Assembly (NCBI GenBank): GCA_030411725.1
Contig: MU839847.1
Span: forward strand, 354,935-418,934
From: Echria macrotheca
Taxonomy: Eukaryota > Ascomycota > Sordariomycetes > Sordariales > Schizotheciaceae
Direction of reading: 5' to 3'
DNA length: 64,000 nt
Of this stretch, positions 22,486 to 32,110 are shown piece after piece (the first letter of the stretch is position 1; every line of letters begins with the position of its first letter). Below the pieces are notes generated by a model. The model saw only the letters and a program-made list of their open reading frames with translations. It searched no databases and was not told the DNA's origin. Made by a program: the position numbers and the translations under genes.

Positions 22486-24165
22486 ATGGCTGATTCCGTC
22501 CTCTCATCCCGTTTGGCCCGTCTCAACCCATTCAAGGGCAAGTCAACGCGCGAGGATGACAAGGAAGACAAGGGCGAGGAGATCGATGCCACCACCGTCG
22601 CCGGCGGCGGCCACAGTGCCCTCGACGACCCCATCCGTCGCCAGCTCCGCGTCAGCGATGCCCTCCGCAACTACCTCGTCACCCACGGCGTGCTGGGATA
22701 TGGCGACGACGCAGGGATCCGGGCCCTCGTCGAGAAGCCGCACCTCCAAGTCCCGGCCTGGGCGACCGACACCTCTCACCCGCTGCCCGAGTACTACATC
22801 AGCTCGAGCCATAACACGTACCTGATGGCTCACCAGCTGTACGGCCAGTCGTCGGCCGGCGCGTACAAGAACACGCTGAGTGCCGGTGCACGCTGCATCG
22901 AGATCGACGCCTGGGACAACCCCGACAACAAGGACGAACCCAAGGTCACGCATGGCTACACCCTCGTCTCCAACATCCCCTTCCGGCTGGTCTGCGAGAC
23001 AATCCGTGACTTTGTAGACGAGGAAGCTGCCAAGTCCTCACCTACCGGGCCCATCCTGCTGTCCCTGGAGAACCACTGCGGCGCGGCCGGCCAGCTCCGT
23101 CTCGTGCAGATCATGCGCGACGTCTTCGGCGACCATCTCCTCACCGCGCCCGTCCACGAGGGCGAAATGGGCCAGCACGCCACACTCGCGAAGCTGGGTT
23201 CCAAAGTCCTCGTCATAGTCGAGCACCACCTCCCCGACGAAGAAGACTCGTCCTCGTCGTCATCCTCCTCCTCAAGCTCATCCAGCGACGACGAAAGCGA
23301 GGACGAGAAAAAGGCACGGCAGGACTACAAGGACAAGAAAAAATCGGCCCCGAGCGCCATCATCATCCCCGAACTCGAGGCGCTAGGCATCTACGCGCAG
23401 TCGGTCAAGCCCCGCGACGCCTCGTGGTTCTCGTCCCCGGCAGGTCTGGCCAACAGCCCGCACCACCCGCTGATCAACATCTCCGAGGCCGGGCTGGGGA
23501 CGCACCTCCCCGCCCACGCGGCCGCCATCGGCCGCCACAACGCCCGGCACCTGATGCGCGTCTTCCCCAAGGGCACGCGCATCTCGTCGCGCAACCTCAA
23601 GCCCGAAGCCTTCTGGGGCCTGGGCGCGCAGATCTGCGCGCTGAACTGGCAGACCTTCGGCGCGGGCATGCAGCTTAACGATGCGCTTTTTGCTGGCACC
23701 GCCGGCTATGTGCTCAAGCCCGCGGCGCTGCGGGCCGGCGGAGATGGGGACTTGGTTGCCGCCGGGCGCAAGTCGAAATTGCGACTGCGCGTTGCGGGGG
23801 CGACGGACGTGCCGGTGCCGGCGGGACGGGCGGCGGGCGAGATTCGGCCGTATTTGACTTGTAGTCTTGTGCATCCTGCCGGGACGGTGAAGCGCAAGAC
23901 GGCGGCGCGGAAGCGGAAGGAGGGTGACGAGGAGGTGACTAGTCCGATGTGGGATGAGACGTTGGAGTGGGAGTTTGATGATAATGAGCTGGTATTTTTG
24001 CGGCTGCTGGTGAAGAGCGACGACAGCTTCTCGAGTAATCCGGTGCTGGCGGTTGCCGCGGTTCGGTTGTTGTACGTGGTGAGCGGGTGGGTGTTTGTGC
24101 CCATGCTGGATCTAAAGGGGCATCGGACGACTTGTTCGCTTCTTGTCAAGTTTGAGTGGGAGTAG
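22486..24165 (+). CDS. Phosphoinositide-specific phospholipase C (559 aa, intronless)
   Basis: A single exon. PI-PLC X domain at about residues 97-250 with the catalytic histidines His109 in SSSHNTYL and His156 in VTHGYTL, plus the calcium-binding acidic residues around EIDAWD and LSLENH. A linker at 260-290 is a run of Ser followed by acidic and Lys residues (low complexity). The PI-PLC Y domain is about residues 305-410, with SVKPRDASWFSS, FPKGTRISSRNLKP and NWQTFGAGMQLNDALF. A C-terminal C2 domain spans about 425-555. No EF-hand or PH domain is evident, so this is a short fungal delta-like form. It hydrolyses phosphatidylinositol bisphosphate to diacylglycerol and inositol trisphosphate at the inner face of the plasma membrane. 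Confidence 0.95.
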   Translation: MADSVLSSRLARLNPFKGKSTREDDKEDKGEEIDATTVAGGGHSALDDPIRRQLRVSDALRNYLVTHGVLGYGDDAGIRALVEKPHLQVPAWATDTSHPLPEYYISSSHNTYLMAHQLYGQSSAGAYKNTLSAGARCIEIDAWDNPDNKDEPKVTHGYTLVSNIPFRLVCETIRDFVDEEAAKSSPTGPILLSLENHCGAAGQLRLVQIMRDVFGDHLLTAPVHEGEMGQHATLAKLGSKVLVIVEHHLPDEEDSSSSSSSSSSSSSDDESEDEKKARQDYKDKKKSAPSAIIIPELEALGIYAQSVKPRDASWFSSPAGLANSPHHPLINISEAGLGTHLPAHAAAIGRHNARHLMRVFPKGTRISSRNLKPEAFWGLGAQICALNWQTFGAGMQLNDALFAGTAGYVLKPAALRAGGDGDLVAAGRKSKLRLRVAGATDVPVPAGRAAGEIRPYLTCSLVHPAGTVKRKTAARKRKEGDEEVTSPMWDETLEWEFDDNELVFLRLLVKSDDSFSSNPVLAVAAVRLLYVVSGWVFVPMLDLKGHRTTCSLLVKFEWE

Positions 24166-24864
24166 CGGGCCTTTGGTTCGGGGTTATAGGAGAGATATAC
24201 GAGGATCGTGGCCGAGTACTCCTTGAGTTAGGGTGGACATCCACAGGATACGAAAAAAATGCTTTTATATCAATCTGCATACCTATTAACCCGAATCTAC
24301 TTCGAGCTAGAAGTACTATCGCCACCAAGATGCGATACCAGTCAGATGTTCAAACGTCGCGATCAACTGTGCACCGCTGTCGGACTTCGGATACTTAACC
24401 CACCAGTAGGAAAGTCATGCTCTGTTGGCTCTCTCCGGGAGAATCCTCCTTCCTGGCAATCACCCATCATTGGCCTGCAGGGCTGGCTGCAGTGCCCGGC
24501 TTGTATCAAATATGGACACAGCTCTCTTCTATTGGACCCTGCTCGGCGCGCGCATGTCAGATTCCTCGAACCAACATCCTGTTGTTACCCAACGTCGCCA
24601 GGCAGGAAGGAGCACCCCAGGCAGGATAGCAGGAACACACGGCCAGTAGGGCAGGAGTCACCAAATCCTATACGCTGTGGGGTAGGATCCTTGTGTCAGC
24701 AAATGCTTATCTACCACCCGCGAGTTCATAAGCTGAGCGCTCCCCATTAATTCTCCCATCCTCTGTCATTCCGCAAGATTCCCTGCTTCGATAGAAGGAT
24801 ACCACCAAGCGCCATTATCCTGTAATCATACCAAGACTAAACAACCACAACAACCGGCAACAAA
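24166..24864. other. Intergenic with a dispersed repeat copy
   Basis: No gene supported; a 163-codon open frame (24259-24750) runs through the repeat and shows no motif. The last 30 bp before 24865 are C/A-rich (acaaccacaacaaccggcaa), a normal fungal leader. Confidence 0.55.
24598..24652. repeat. Dispersed repeat, copy B
   Basis: Second copy of the repeat at 16755-16813, same orientation, about 7.8 kb away and about 210 bp before the SnoaL-like gene. It lacks the internal ccgatag unit of copy A and has an aagg insertion. Confidence 0.7.
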
Positions 24865-25332
24865 ATGGCCACTCCGCGCGAAACCATGGAGAAAACCCTC
24901 CGCACATTTCTAGCAGGCTACCTCGACGCCTCCCAGGCCAAAGACTCCACCAAGCTCTCCGCCGTCCTGACGCCAGACTGCCAGCGCCACTTCGCGCCCC
25001 CCTCGTTCCTGAAAAACCTGGGCGCGCCTCCCGACATGACTCTCGACAACAAAGGCTACGAGGATTTTTTCACAGCAGAGCTCCCCGTCGTCTTGACCAA
25101 GAGCGTCGACGGGATTGAGAACGTCGTGATCGACACGGAGAAACGGACGGGGGCCGCCACGACCAAGTACACCCAGGAGTTCAAGGACGGGACGCTTTTC
25201 CCGTTTGAATTTGCATGGTTTGTGTCGTTTGACGAGGAGGGGACGAAGATTTCAAAGATATTGGAGTGGGTGGACGCGATTGAGACGCCCAAGTATCATG
25301 CCAAGATCAAGGAGCTTCAGGGGAAGGAGTAG
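24865..25332 (+). CDS. SnoaL/NTF2-like protein (155 aa)
   Basis: Single exon of 155 residues. The N-terminal helix begins METMEKTLRTFLAGYLDA-like (the first ATG gives MATPRETMEKTL), followed by a cone-shaped alpha+beta pattern: LSAVLTPDCQRHFAPPSFL, then beta strands ending FPFEFAWFVSFDEEGTKISKILEWVD. This order fits the SnoaL-like/NTF2 fold, used by small polyketide cyclases, hydratases and many proteins of unknown role in fungal metabolite clusters. No signal peptide. Neighbouring redox genes make a role in small-molecule metabolism plausible but not shown. Confidence 0.8.
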   Translation: MATPRETMEKTLRTFLAGYLDASQAKDSTKLSAVLTPDCQRHFAPPSFLKNLGAPPDMTLDNKGYEDFFTAELPVVLTKSVDGIENVVIDTEKRTGAATTKYTQEFKDGTLFPFEFAWFVSFDEEGTKISKILEWVDAIETPKYHAKIKELQGKE

Positions 25333-25845
25333 TTCTCAGTATGTACAATACTTCTAGTTTGTGGGCAGGAGCTATACGTTATACGACGAATTGAGTATCG
25401 TGGTCCTCCACCAGCAAAAATACAGTGTAAATCAACATTTTGAGAGGGCTCGACGGTGCGGATCCGGAAGCAGATTCGGGGCCCCCTTTTACGTTCTGGC
25501 CCAACAACAAAATCGTGGAACAACGAACCGTATCAGAAGTAGGAAAGAAGAGAAGCATTTAAGTGGCCGTATTTACCATCTGATTCTTCGATTCTCCAAA
25601 GTGGCAACTAGATCGTAGCGAAAACTGCCGCTCCGGTCACGGGTGGTCGTCGTCGTTTCGATCCTGACAATCACCTGACAACTTCCAACCACAACGAGAT
25701 CAACACAACCGAGGCTCATTTGGTCGAACGATCAGGTTACACACTTAGATAAAGAAAACTGTGCGTATTTAATGTCCTTCAATAGCCACTGACGTAGTAA
25801 ATGCGAGCTTGCATGAAACCCAACTTGCATCGGAGAAACACCAAA
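25333..25845. other. Intergenic, no gene seen
   Basis: AT-rich spacer between the SnoaL-like gene and the following SDR gene; only short chance frames. Confidence 0.5.
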
Positions 25846-26857
25846 ATGCCCACAGAGAAAATCATCATCATAACCGGTGCCAACAAAGGCATCGGATACG
25901 CCACAGGCAAGGATTCCTCCTTTACTTCAGGTCCAATATCTACATACTAACAACACACCCCAGTCAAACGAATCGCCCTCACATACGGAAAACCCCTAGT
26001 TCAGGATGAAACCCACGAAGACCGCCTCCTCATCTACCTAACCGCCCGCAATCCCGAGAAGGGCACAAAAGCACTCAACAAACTGCTCGGCGACGCCGAC
26101 CTCGAGCGCAGCGGCGTCCTCTCCCAAGACCAAGGCACCGTCGAGATCGCATTCCACCAGCTAGACATCACCTCCCCCTCAAGCATCGCCCAGTTCACCG
26201 CATTCCTGCGCGAGAAACACCCAGGCGGGATCGACGTCCTAATCAACAACGCGGGCGTATATCCCCTCGGATCCGGTCAGTCACAAAATCCCTTCAATCC
26301 CAATCTCTCCAATGTTCTAACATGAACATGGCGATGTAGGAATAAAACCCCTCAACCTAGCCCTATCCACAAACTACCACGGCACCCTCAACTTAACCAA
26401 AGCCCTCCTCCCCCTCCTCTACCTCCGCCCATCCGGTACCGCCCGAATCGTAAACGTCGCCTCAACATTCGGCAAATTCTCACGCTTCCCCCCCAACATC
26501 TCAAAACGCCTCTTCGCCGCGATAACCATAGACGAAATAACCGCGCTCATGGACGAAGCGAGGCGCGCGCGTGTTGACAGAAAAACCTGCAAAATGGGCT
26601 GGAACCAGTCGGCCTATGCGATCTCCAAGGCCGGCGTGATTGCGATGTCCAGGGCGCTGGCGGGGGATCCGGATGTGAAATCGAAGGGAATGCTGGTGAA
26701 TGCGTGCTGTCCCGGGTGGACGAGGACGGATATGACGTTTTGGATGGGGAGGAGGTCGGCGGAGGAGGCGTGCGGGACGGTGGTGTTGCTTGCGCTGGGG
26801 GATGTTGAGGGGAGGACGGGGTTGTTTTGGAAGGATTGTAGGGTTTGTGAGTTGTAG
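25846..26857 (+). CDS. Short-chain dehydrogenase/reductase, carbonyl-reductase-like (296 aa)
   Basis: Three exons, 25846-25906, 25964-26275 and 26340-26857. The first intron has a GC donor (GCAAGG) with a clear CTAAC branch site and CAG acceptor; no GT donor fits the frame. The second is GTCAGT...TAG. Residues 10-17 are TGANKGIG (NAD(P)-binding), NNAG follows at the end of exon 2, VNVAS carries the catalytic Ser, and SAYAISKAGV carries the YxxxK pair. PGWTRTDM follows, as in carbonyl reductases. A long insertion between the Ser and Tyr motifs also fits that subgroup, which is cytosolic, monomeric and usually NADPH-dependent, reducing small carbonyl compounds. Substrate unknown. The 5' part of the gene is C/A-rich and the 3' part G-rich. 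Confidence 0.9.
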
Positions 26858-26890
26858 TATCGAGGCTGAGTGTTTTATGTTGTGCATAGG

Positions 26891-26915
26891 TAGGTACCTA
26901 CTGTTTAGGTACCTA
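26891..26915. repeat. Two TAGGTACCTA palindromes
   Basis: Perfect 10-bp palindromes at 26891-26900 and 26906-26915, 15 bp apart centre to centre, in the 238-bp spacer between the SDR and P450 stop codons. The convergent 3' ends make a terminator or 3'-end role possible, but similar palindromes elsewhere in the window lie upstream of genes. Confidence 0.6.
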
Positions 26916-27095
26916 TGTAATAGTCATTGAGAGAGAGGACAACATGTCTTGTTGCTTTGATGAGATGAGAACGGTGGTTGACAGGATCCACAATGCATGC
27001 AGGCCTTTGGGACGGACTACCTTAAGCCATTGGATAACTTAATTACCTACACAGCACAGATTATGTATGGACACAAATATAATGAGAAAAGCAGT

Positions 27096-28945
27096 TTACC
27101 ACCGCCTCCTCCATCGTACCTTCATATCCCTATCCGGCGGCACGGATGCTCCGCCCGACCACCTCACATCGTTCTGCGCGGGGCGATCCGATGGCGAGCC
27201 ATCCAACGTGGTCCATTCGACAAACTCGATATCAAACCGGGATACCAACATGGCCGCCGTAAGCATAATCTCCTGTTTCGCGAAGAAGCGGCCGGGGCAG
27301 ATAGACACGCCACCTCCTACTCCATGTTAGCAACAAGGACCATGTCCAAGGGGTAGTACATACCAAAAGGGAAGAAGTCATTAGACCGCCCGGTCATGGA
27401 GAACTGCGGCGTTCTCGTGACTTGTCCCTTCTCATCGACCGCGTCCACATACTGCAAATGCCGCTCGGCCCAGAACTCGGCGGCCGGATGGCCCGGTGCT
27501 CCCCACACTCCCTCGTCGAAATGGGAAATCTCGGTAGGAGCCTGCAAGACGGCACCCTTCTCGATCTCGTAGCCGCCCAGCGTGATAGGCCCGACAGCCT
27601 CGCGTGTCACGTTCATGGATACGTGCAACCGGAGGATCTCGACGAAGACGGACTGAAAGAGGGGCAGAGCGACGAGTGCCTGTGGGTCGATGGTGCGCGT
27701 GCCGGTCGCTGAGTCCGTGACGTACGTAGTTTCGATCTCGGCGCGGACGCGAGCTAGCAGGTCTTTGTCCTTGACGAGCTCGATGAGGCACCATGCCACG
27801 ATGGGGATTGTGTTTCCGTTCGTGCTGAACCATGATTAGCACCAACTGGACGAGAGCAACCGAATCAATATGAGGCGAGAAAGGAAAGACTCACCCGAAA
27901 ATAACGAGAATCATCATGGCCCCGCCCATTGTCTCCTTGTCAAACCCGCATTGCCTCATCCACCGAACCAACTCCCGGACGTAGCGCGACCCCCACACGG
28001 GCTCCCAGCTTGCGCTGGCTGCCGGACCATCCCAGTCAAAGTCCTTCCAGCCGTCCTCCAGATAGCGGACGCAGGAGGCATTGAACCGATCACGCTTCTT
28101 CCACGCTTCACGATTGATCCACTTGGGCAGGCCCCACACCAGGCTGGCGGCGATCTCGTCAAAGTCCCACAGCTCGCGCAGGAGGTTGGGATTGAGTCCC
28201 AGCATTCGCGGACCTGCGAGCGTGGTCGTCGCGGCCATGGTCATGTCGGCCCGTACAAACTCGAGAATGCGCACGGCGGCCCACTCACCGGCCGGAAACC
28301 TCTCCTCGAGCCGGGCCGCGAACTGGCGCTGGAAGTTGGCAGCCAGCGCGTTGCTCTCGTGCGTGCGCGCGAGGTACTCGTGGAAGATGTGGTGCAGGCC
28401 GGCCCAATACCGCTTCTCTGCTGGGATGTGCTCGGTGCCGGGGGCTGGGTTCTTGAGCCGGCCCGAGGGGTCGTTGCGGAAGCGGTCGAGGTCGCGCTTC
28501 GACGAAGCCCATAGGTTCTCCTGGATCATGAGAAAGAAGATGTTGGTGTCGACGTTGGCTGTTGTGCGGAACAGCACTTGCATGTTGCTCGCCTTGGTCA
28601 CTAGATAAACTTTCTTTGGGCCGAGGCGAAATCGGACCACGCTGCTAGACCGGAGGTATTTCCTGGACGAAGACATCGTTAGCGTAGTTTCTGCAGAAAG
28701 TAGAGAGAGACGTACCCTGCACGCGCGAGGAAGCTTCGCATATCCGTCATGTACTGGTATGCATTGGAAAAGTAGGGGATGGTCTCGCCCAGCGCTGGGG
28801 CTCGATTGGACCCCGGCGAAAGGAGATAAACCGCTGCTGTGACGATGGCCAGAAGGCCAGCCGTGATGAGGACTGTTGGATTCTGAGGCACGGCCTCGAA
28901 GAAGGCGCGCGCCGCGCGGGATGACATGTTGGTCTCCATCGCCAC
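27096..28945 (-). CDS. Cytochrome P450, CYP7/CYP8-like fungal type (559 aa)
   Basis: Four exons, 28716-28945, 27895-28662, 27364-27824 and 27096-27316, with GTACGT, GTGAGT and GTATGT donors and matching phases. An N-terminal membrane anchor lies around residues 25-42 (VLITAGLLAIVTAAVYLL). The K-helix ExxR is EILRL; the heme loop FFPFGGGVSICPG is completed by the last intron join, with the ligand Cys at about residue 493. The I-helix reads VIFGTNGNTIPIVAW: it lacks the usual acidic residue-Thr pair and resembles the GxNxNxxP type of CYP7/CYP8 and related fungal P450s. It is an ER-bound monooxygenase or isomerase; the substrate is unknown. It lies between two SDR genes, tail to tail with the first and head to head with the second. 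Confidence 0.92.
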
Positions 28946-30498
28946 AAGCCTTCGCTCGGTGAGGTGGAAGAAGGTCGCGATTCTGGGAGCGGGGTTTCAT
29001 CCAACCTCGCTCCCCGAGCTGCGGTTTTATCCTCACGGCCACTTCCATGTCATGGGTTCGGTGGTGCCCCTGTACATACACTAGGACATGGTATGCACGG
29101 GATTTGCGGAACAGCGAATGGGCGCCGGGCACGATCCGTGAATGCAGGTCCTAAGCCCAAAGTTGATCCCCGACCAGTCTCACGGGCAGCTTCTATTGGA
29201 TGGTGTCGACACAGTCCCCGCACTGGCATCCACACTCCGCGAGGTGAGTTGCGGGAGCAGGTTCCCAGAAAGTCATGGACGGGAGACTGCATGATCGAGA
29301 TGTCCGAGGTGCATGTGAGTGCTGTGACACTTGGTGTGATGATGTACAATACTATTCGACGATCAAAGATGGGTTCCAAGTGAAGGAAGACGGAAGATGA
29401 CAATCGTCAATCATGACCCGAGCGGGGAGGAGCCCGATGATTCGATCCGCCTCAAAATTGGGAAGCATCCAGATTGCACTGAAAATCCCATCTTGTGTTT
29501 CATTACCCACTTGGGACGTCTTAGTACCTAAGGCAGCTAGAAATTTTGAGTCGTGCCTTCCAAATATTGAGCCAGTCGGCAATAATCGTGCGATGGAAAG
29601 AACTCTGGACCCCGCCGAGAACCCTGCTGGTTAGGGTGCATCGATTCTTCCACCTCTCATCCTCCAACGGCTTCCTTTTTCCATGGATGTTGCGCTCATA
29701 TCGCACTCGGCTTCATAGTTGAACCGTCAGCAGTCAGCTGCGGTGATATACTTTGCTACGTGCGTAGCTCATCAGGCTCTAGCCTGCCTACGAAACCTGC
29801 CAAGTCTTTTGGCTGCGCTAGTCTACCCACGATCTGCCAAGTCTTGGCGTTGACTTCACACCACACTGGTCTCTAAACACCACAGGTTCTGGGAAACTTT
29901 GGTATGTACGTCAATATTTAAACGCGGTCAACTCAAGCTTACCATTTACCCTTTGGCACTGCGTCGGCAGTTCAAGCTTCTCGGTGGGTACATGTACAAT
30001 CCGCTGTCGTCGCCTGCAACTTAACTATAACTGTACTGGTTCGTTGGCACTGGGTCCCAATGCTACGTTGTGTAACCCAGTGCAAAAGGACGAGTTGGGC
30101 GATAGCCTATTGGGCTCCAGTGCTACGGGATTTCGTTGCGAGAGCTTCGGTTCTTTTGAGAATGACTGTCGCCCCTCAGCTTCGTCGGTCAATGGACCAT
30201 TTTCCCAGTGGATATCGGGAAGATCGCATGACCACCGAGGTCATCCAAAGCTGATGAGTACGACATACTGCTCAGTTACACATCCGTTGTATTCATTATC
30301 TCCGAACCAATACAAACCCCCGATGTGCAACGGGTCGCCGGGAGTTCCGAGGCCTCGGAACACGGGGACCCACCAGTCCGAGCGCCCGTGACGACAACAC
30401 CCGGAAGCCTGGACGCGCGCTTTTAAACTTCTTGCATCGCCAAGTTCTCATCTCCAAACTCTGCATCAAACTCACATACACACATTGACTCCTTCAAA
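28946..30498. other. Divergent intergenic region, P450 (minus) and SDR (plus), 1.55 kb
   Basis: No gene supported. A short direct repeat (ctgccaagtctt) occurs twice around 29800-29850. Short frames at 29984-30391 show no motif. A TTTTAAA stretch near 30420 may serve as the core promoter of the SDR gene. Confidence 0.5.
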
Positions 30499-31368
30499 AT
30501 GACAATCCGCGCTCTCGTCGTCGGCGGCACGAGCGGCATCGGCTACGCCATGGCCAATCGCCTGGCAATGTCGCTGGGCCCCGCGTCCACAGTTGTCATC
30601 AGCGGGCGCACCAAGCCGGCCGAGATGCCCCACCCCAACGTGGAGTTCCGCCCGCTCGACGCCAGCTCGATGCGCACCATCAAAAAGTACACAGACACGT
30701 TCAAGGCGAGCCAGCCACAGCTCGACTACCTCATCATGTCGCAGGGTATCATGACGACGGCGGGCCGGACGGAGACGGCCGAGGGTATCGACCGCAAGAT
30801 GGCGATCCACTTCTACGGCAAGCAGCTGCTGCTCCGCGAGCTGCTGCCGGTGCTGACCGACTCGGCCCGCGTCATCATCGTGCTCGACGCCTGGCTTGGC
30901 AGCCCCTCCAAGCTCATCTGGGACGACCTCGACCTCAAGACTCATTACAGCCTGGGCAAGGCGGCCGACCACTGCGTGTCCATGACCGACGCCATGGTGC
31001 AGTACTGGGCCCGCCAGCAGAAGCGTGCCGCCGAGCCGGGGAAGACGCGCCACTTCGTGCACGCGTATCCTGGCGGCGTCAACACCAATCTGCTCCGCGA
31101 CGTCGTCCCCCGGCCGCTGCATGGCACGGTCCGTGTGCTGGGAAACGTATTCCTCACCTCACCGGATCAATGTGCCGAGCGGCTGCTGCGCGGGGCCGAA
31201 GAGTGCGCGGCCGAGGGCGGCGCCAAGGGAAGATTTTGGAGCAACATCGACAACAAGGGACGCTTGTTCAAGAACAAGGCGGAAGCACCGTGGAGCGACG
31301 ACCAGATTGATACCGTCGCGGCGCACACGTGGAAAATAGTCGATGCGGGCTTGGCAGTGCCGGAATGA
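30499..31368 (+). CDS. Short-chain dehydrogenase/reductase (289 aa)
   Basis: A single exon. VVGGTSGIG at residues 7-15 is the NAD(P)-binding glycine motif, LIMSQG replaces the usual NNAG, and YSLGK supplies the YxxxK pair. The catalytic Ser strand reads VIIVLDAWLG, with Asp where a Ser normally stands, so activity may differ from classical SDRs. YPGGVNTNLL after the active site is typical of fungal members related to retinol/protochlorophyllide-type reductases. No signal peptide or membrane helix. It shares a 1.5-kb upstream region with the P450 gene. Confidence 0.87.
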   Translation: MTIRALVVGGTSGIGYAMANRLAMSLGPASTVVISGRTKPAEMPHPNVEFRPLDASSMRTIKKYTDTFKASQPQLDYLIMSQGIMTTAGRTETAEGIDRKMAIHFYGKQLLLRELLPVLTDSARVIIVLDAWLGSPSKLIWDDLDLKTHYSLGKAADHCVSMTDAMVQYWARQQKRAAEPGKTRHFVHAYPGGVNTNLLRDVVPRPLHGTVRVLGNVFLTSPDQCAERLLRGAEECAAEGGAKGRFWSNIDNKGRLFKNKAEAPWSDDQIDTVAAHTWKIVDAGLAVPE

Positions 31369-32110
31369 TAAGTTTTCCTAAAGATAACGATCTTTTTGAC
31401 CGGTCTGGTTGATGACGGAGGGGGGAACCGCAATCTATTCTCGCCAAATTTGGGCGAATCCAGCCATGGGAATAAATAAATTTTGATAAACGCACCTCTG
31501 GGACTCCGCAAATGAAGCTCGCAATCGAAGATGGCGGGGATGAATCCGAGTGAGACGGGCAGCCGACACGCCCGAGCGCGTCAGTTCTGACCACGGCTTG
31601 ATGGTGGTGGCGTCCAACCCGCAGCTGAACTCCGAGGTGTCGTCAAATCAGAGCCGGCGCGGAATTTGGTTGGCGACACAAATACCGTGGTCGCTGCGTT
31701 GGAAAAGCATTTTCGGGCCCAACACGGACGCTCACAGGCCCCGGAATATGCCGTTGGTTCCCAAACACACCAAGACAACTCAGCCCTGCCGCCGCCCCCA
31801 GGCCCTTGCATATGCCGAACCCGGGGATCGACGGTCGAATCGGCTGGCCCATCACACAGAGCTTGTCCCCCCAGTGGCTGTCTGTGAGAATGTCTGTCTG
31901 CCACCTGCGCCGACGGACGTCCGTGGGACCAACCAGGGCGACAACTTTGACAAACACCCGGGGAGAGGCAGGGGGTCTCGAAAAAGTATTTTTTAGGCTT
32001 GTCCTCCCCCGACCGACCCTTCGTTGTCTCGAGATATTCTTCCCCACATTGTTCTCGACACAAGACTCCCCACCGAGTAACGGACAGGTACGGATTAGTG
32101 TGTTATCACT
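31369..32110. other. Intergenic, no gene seen
   Basis: Contains the 3' end of the SDR gene and the promoter of the MFS transporter. No coding signal. Confidence 0.5.
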
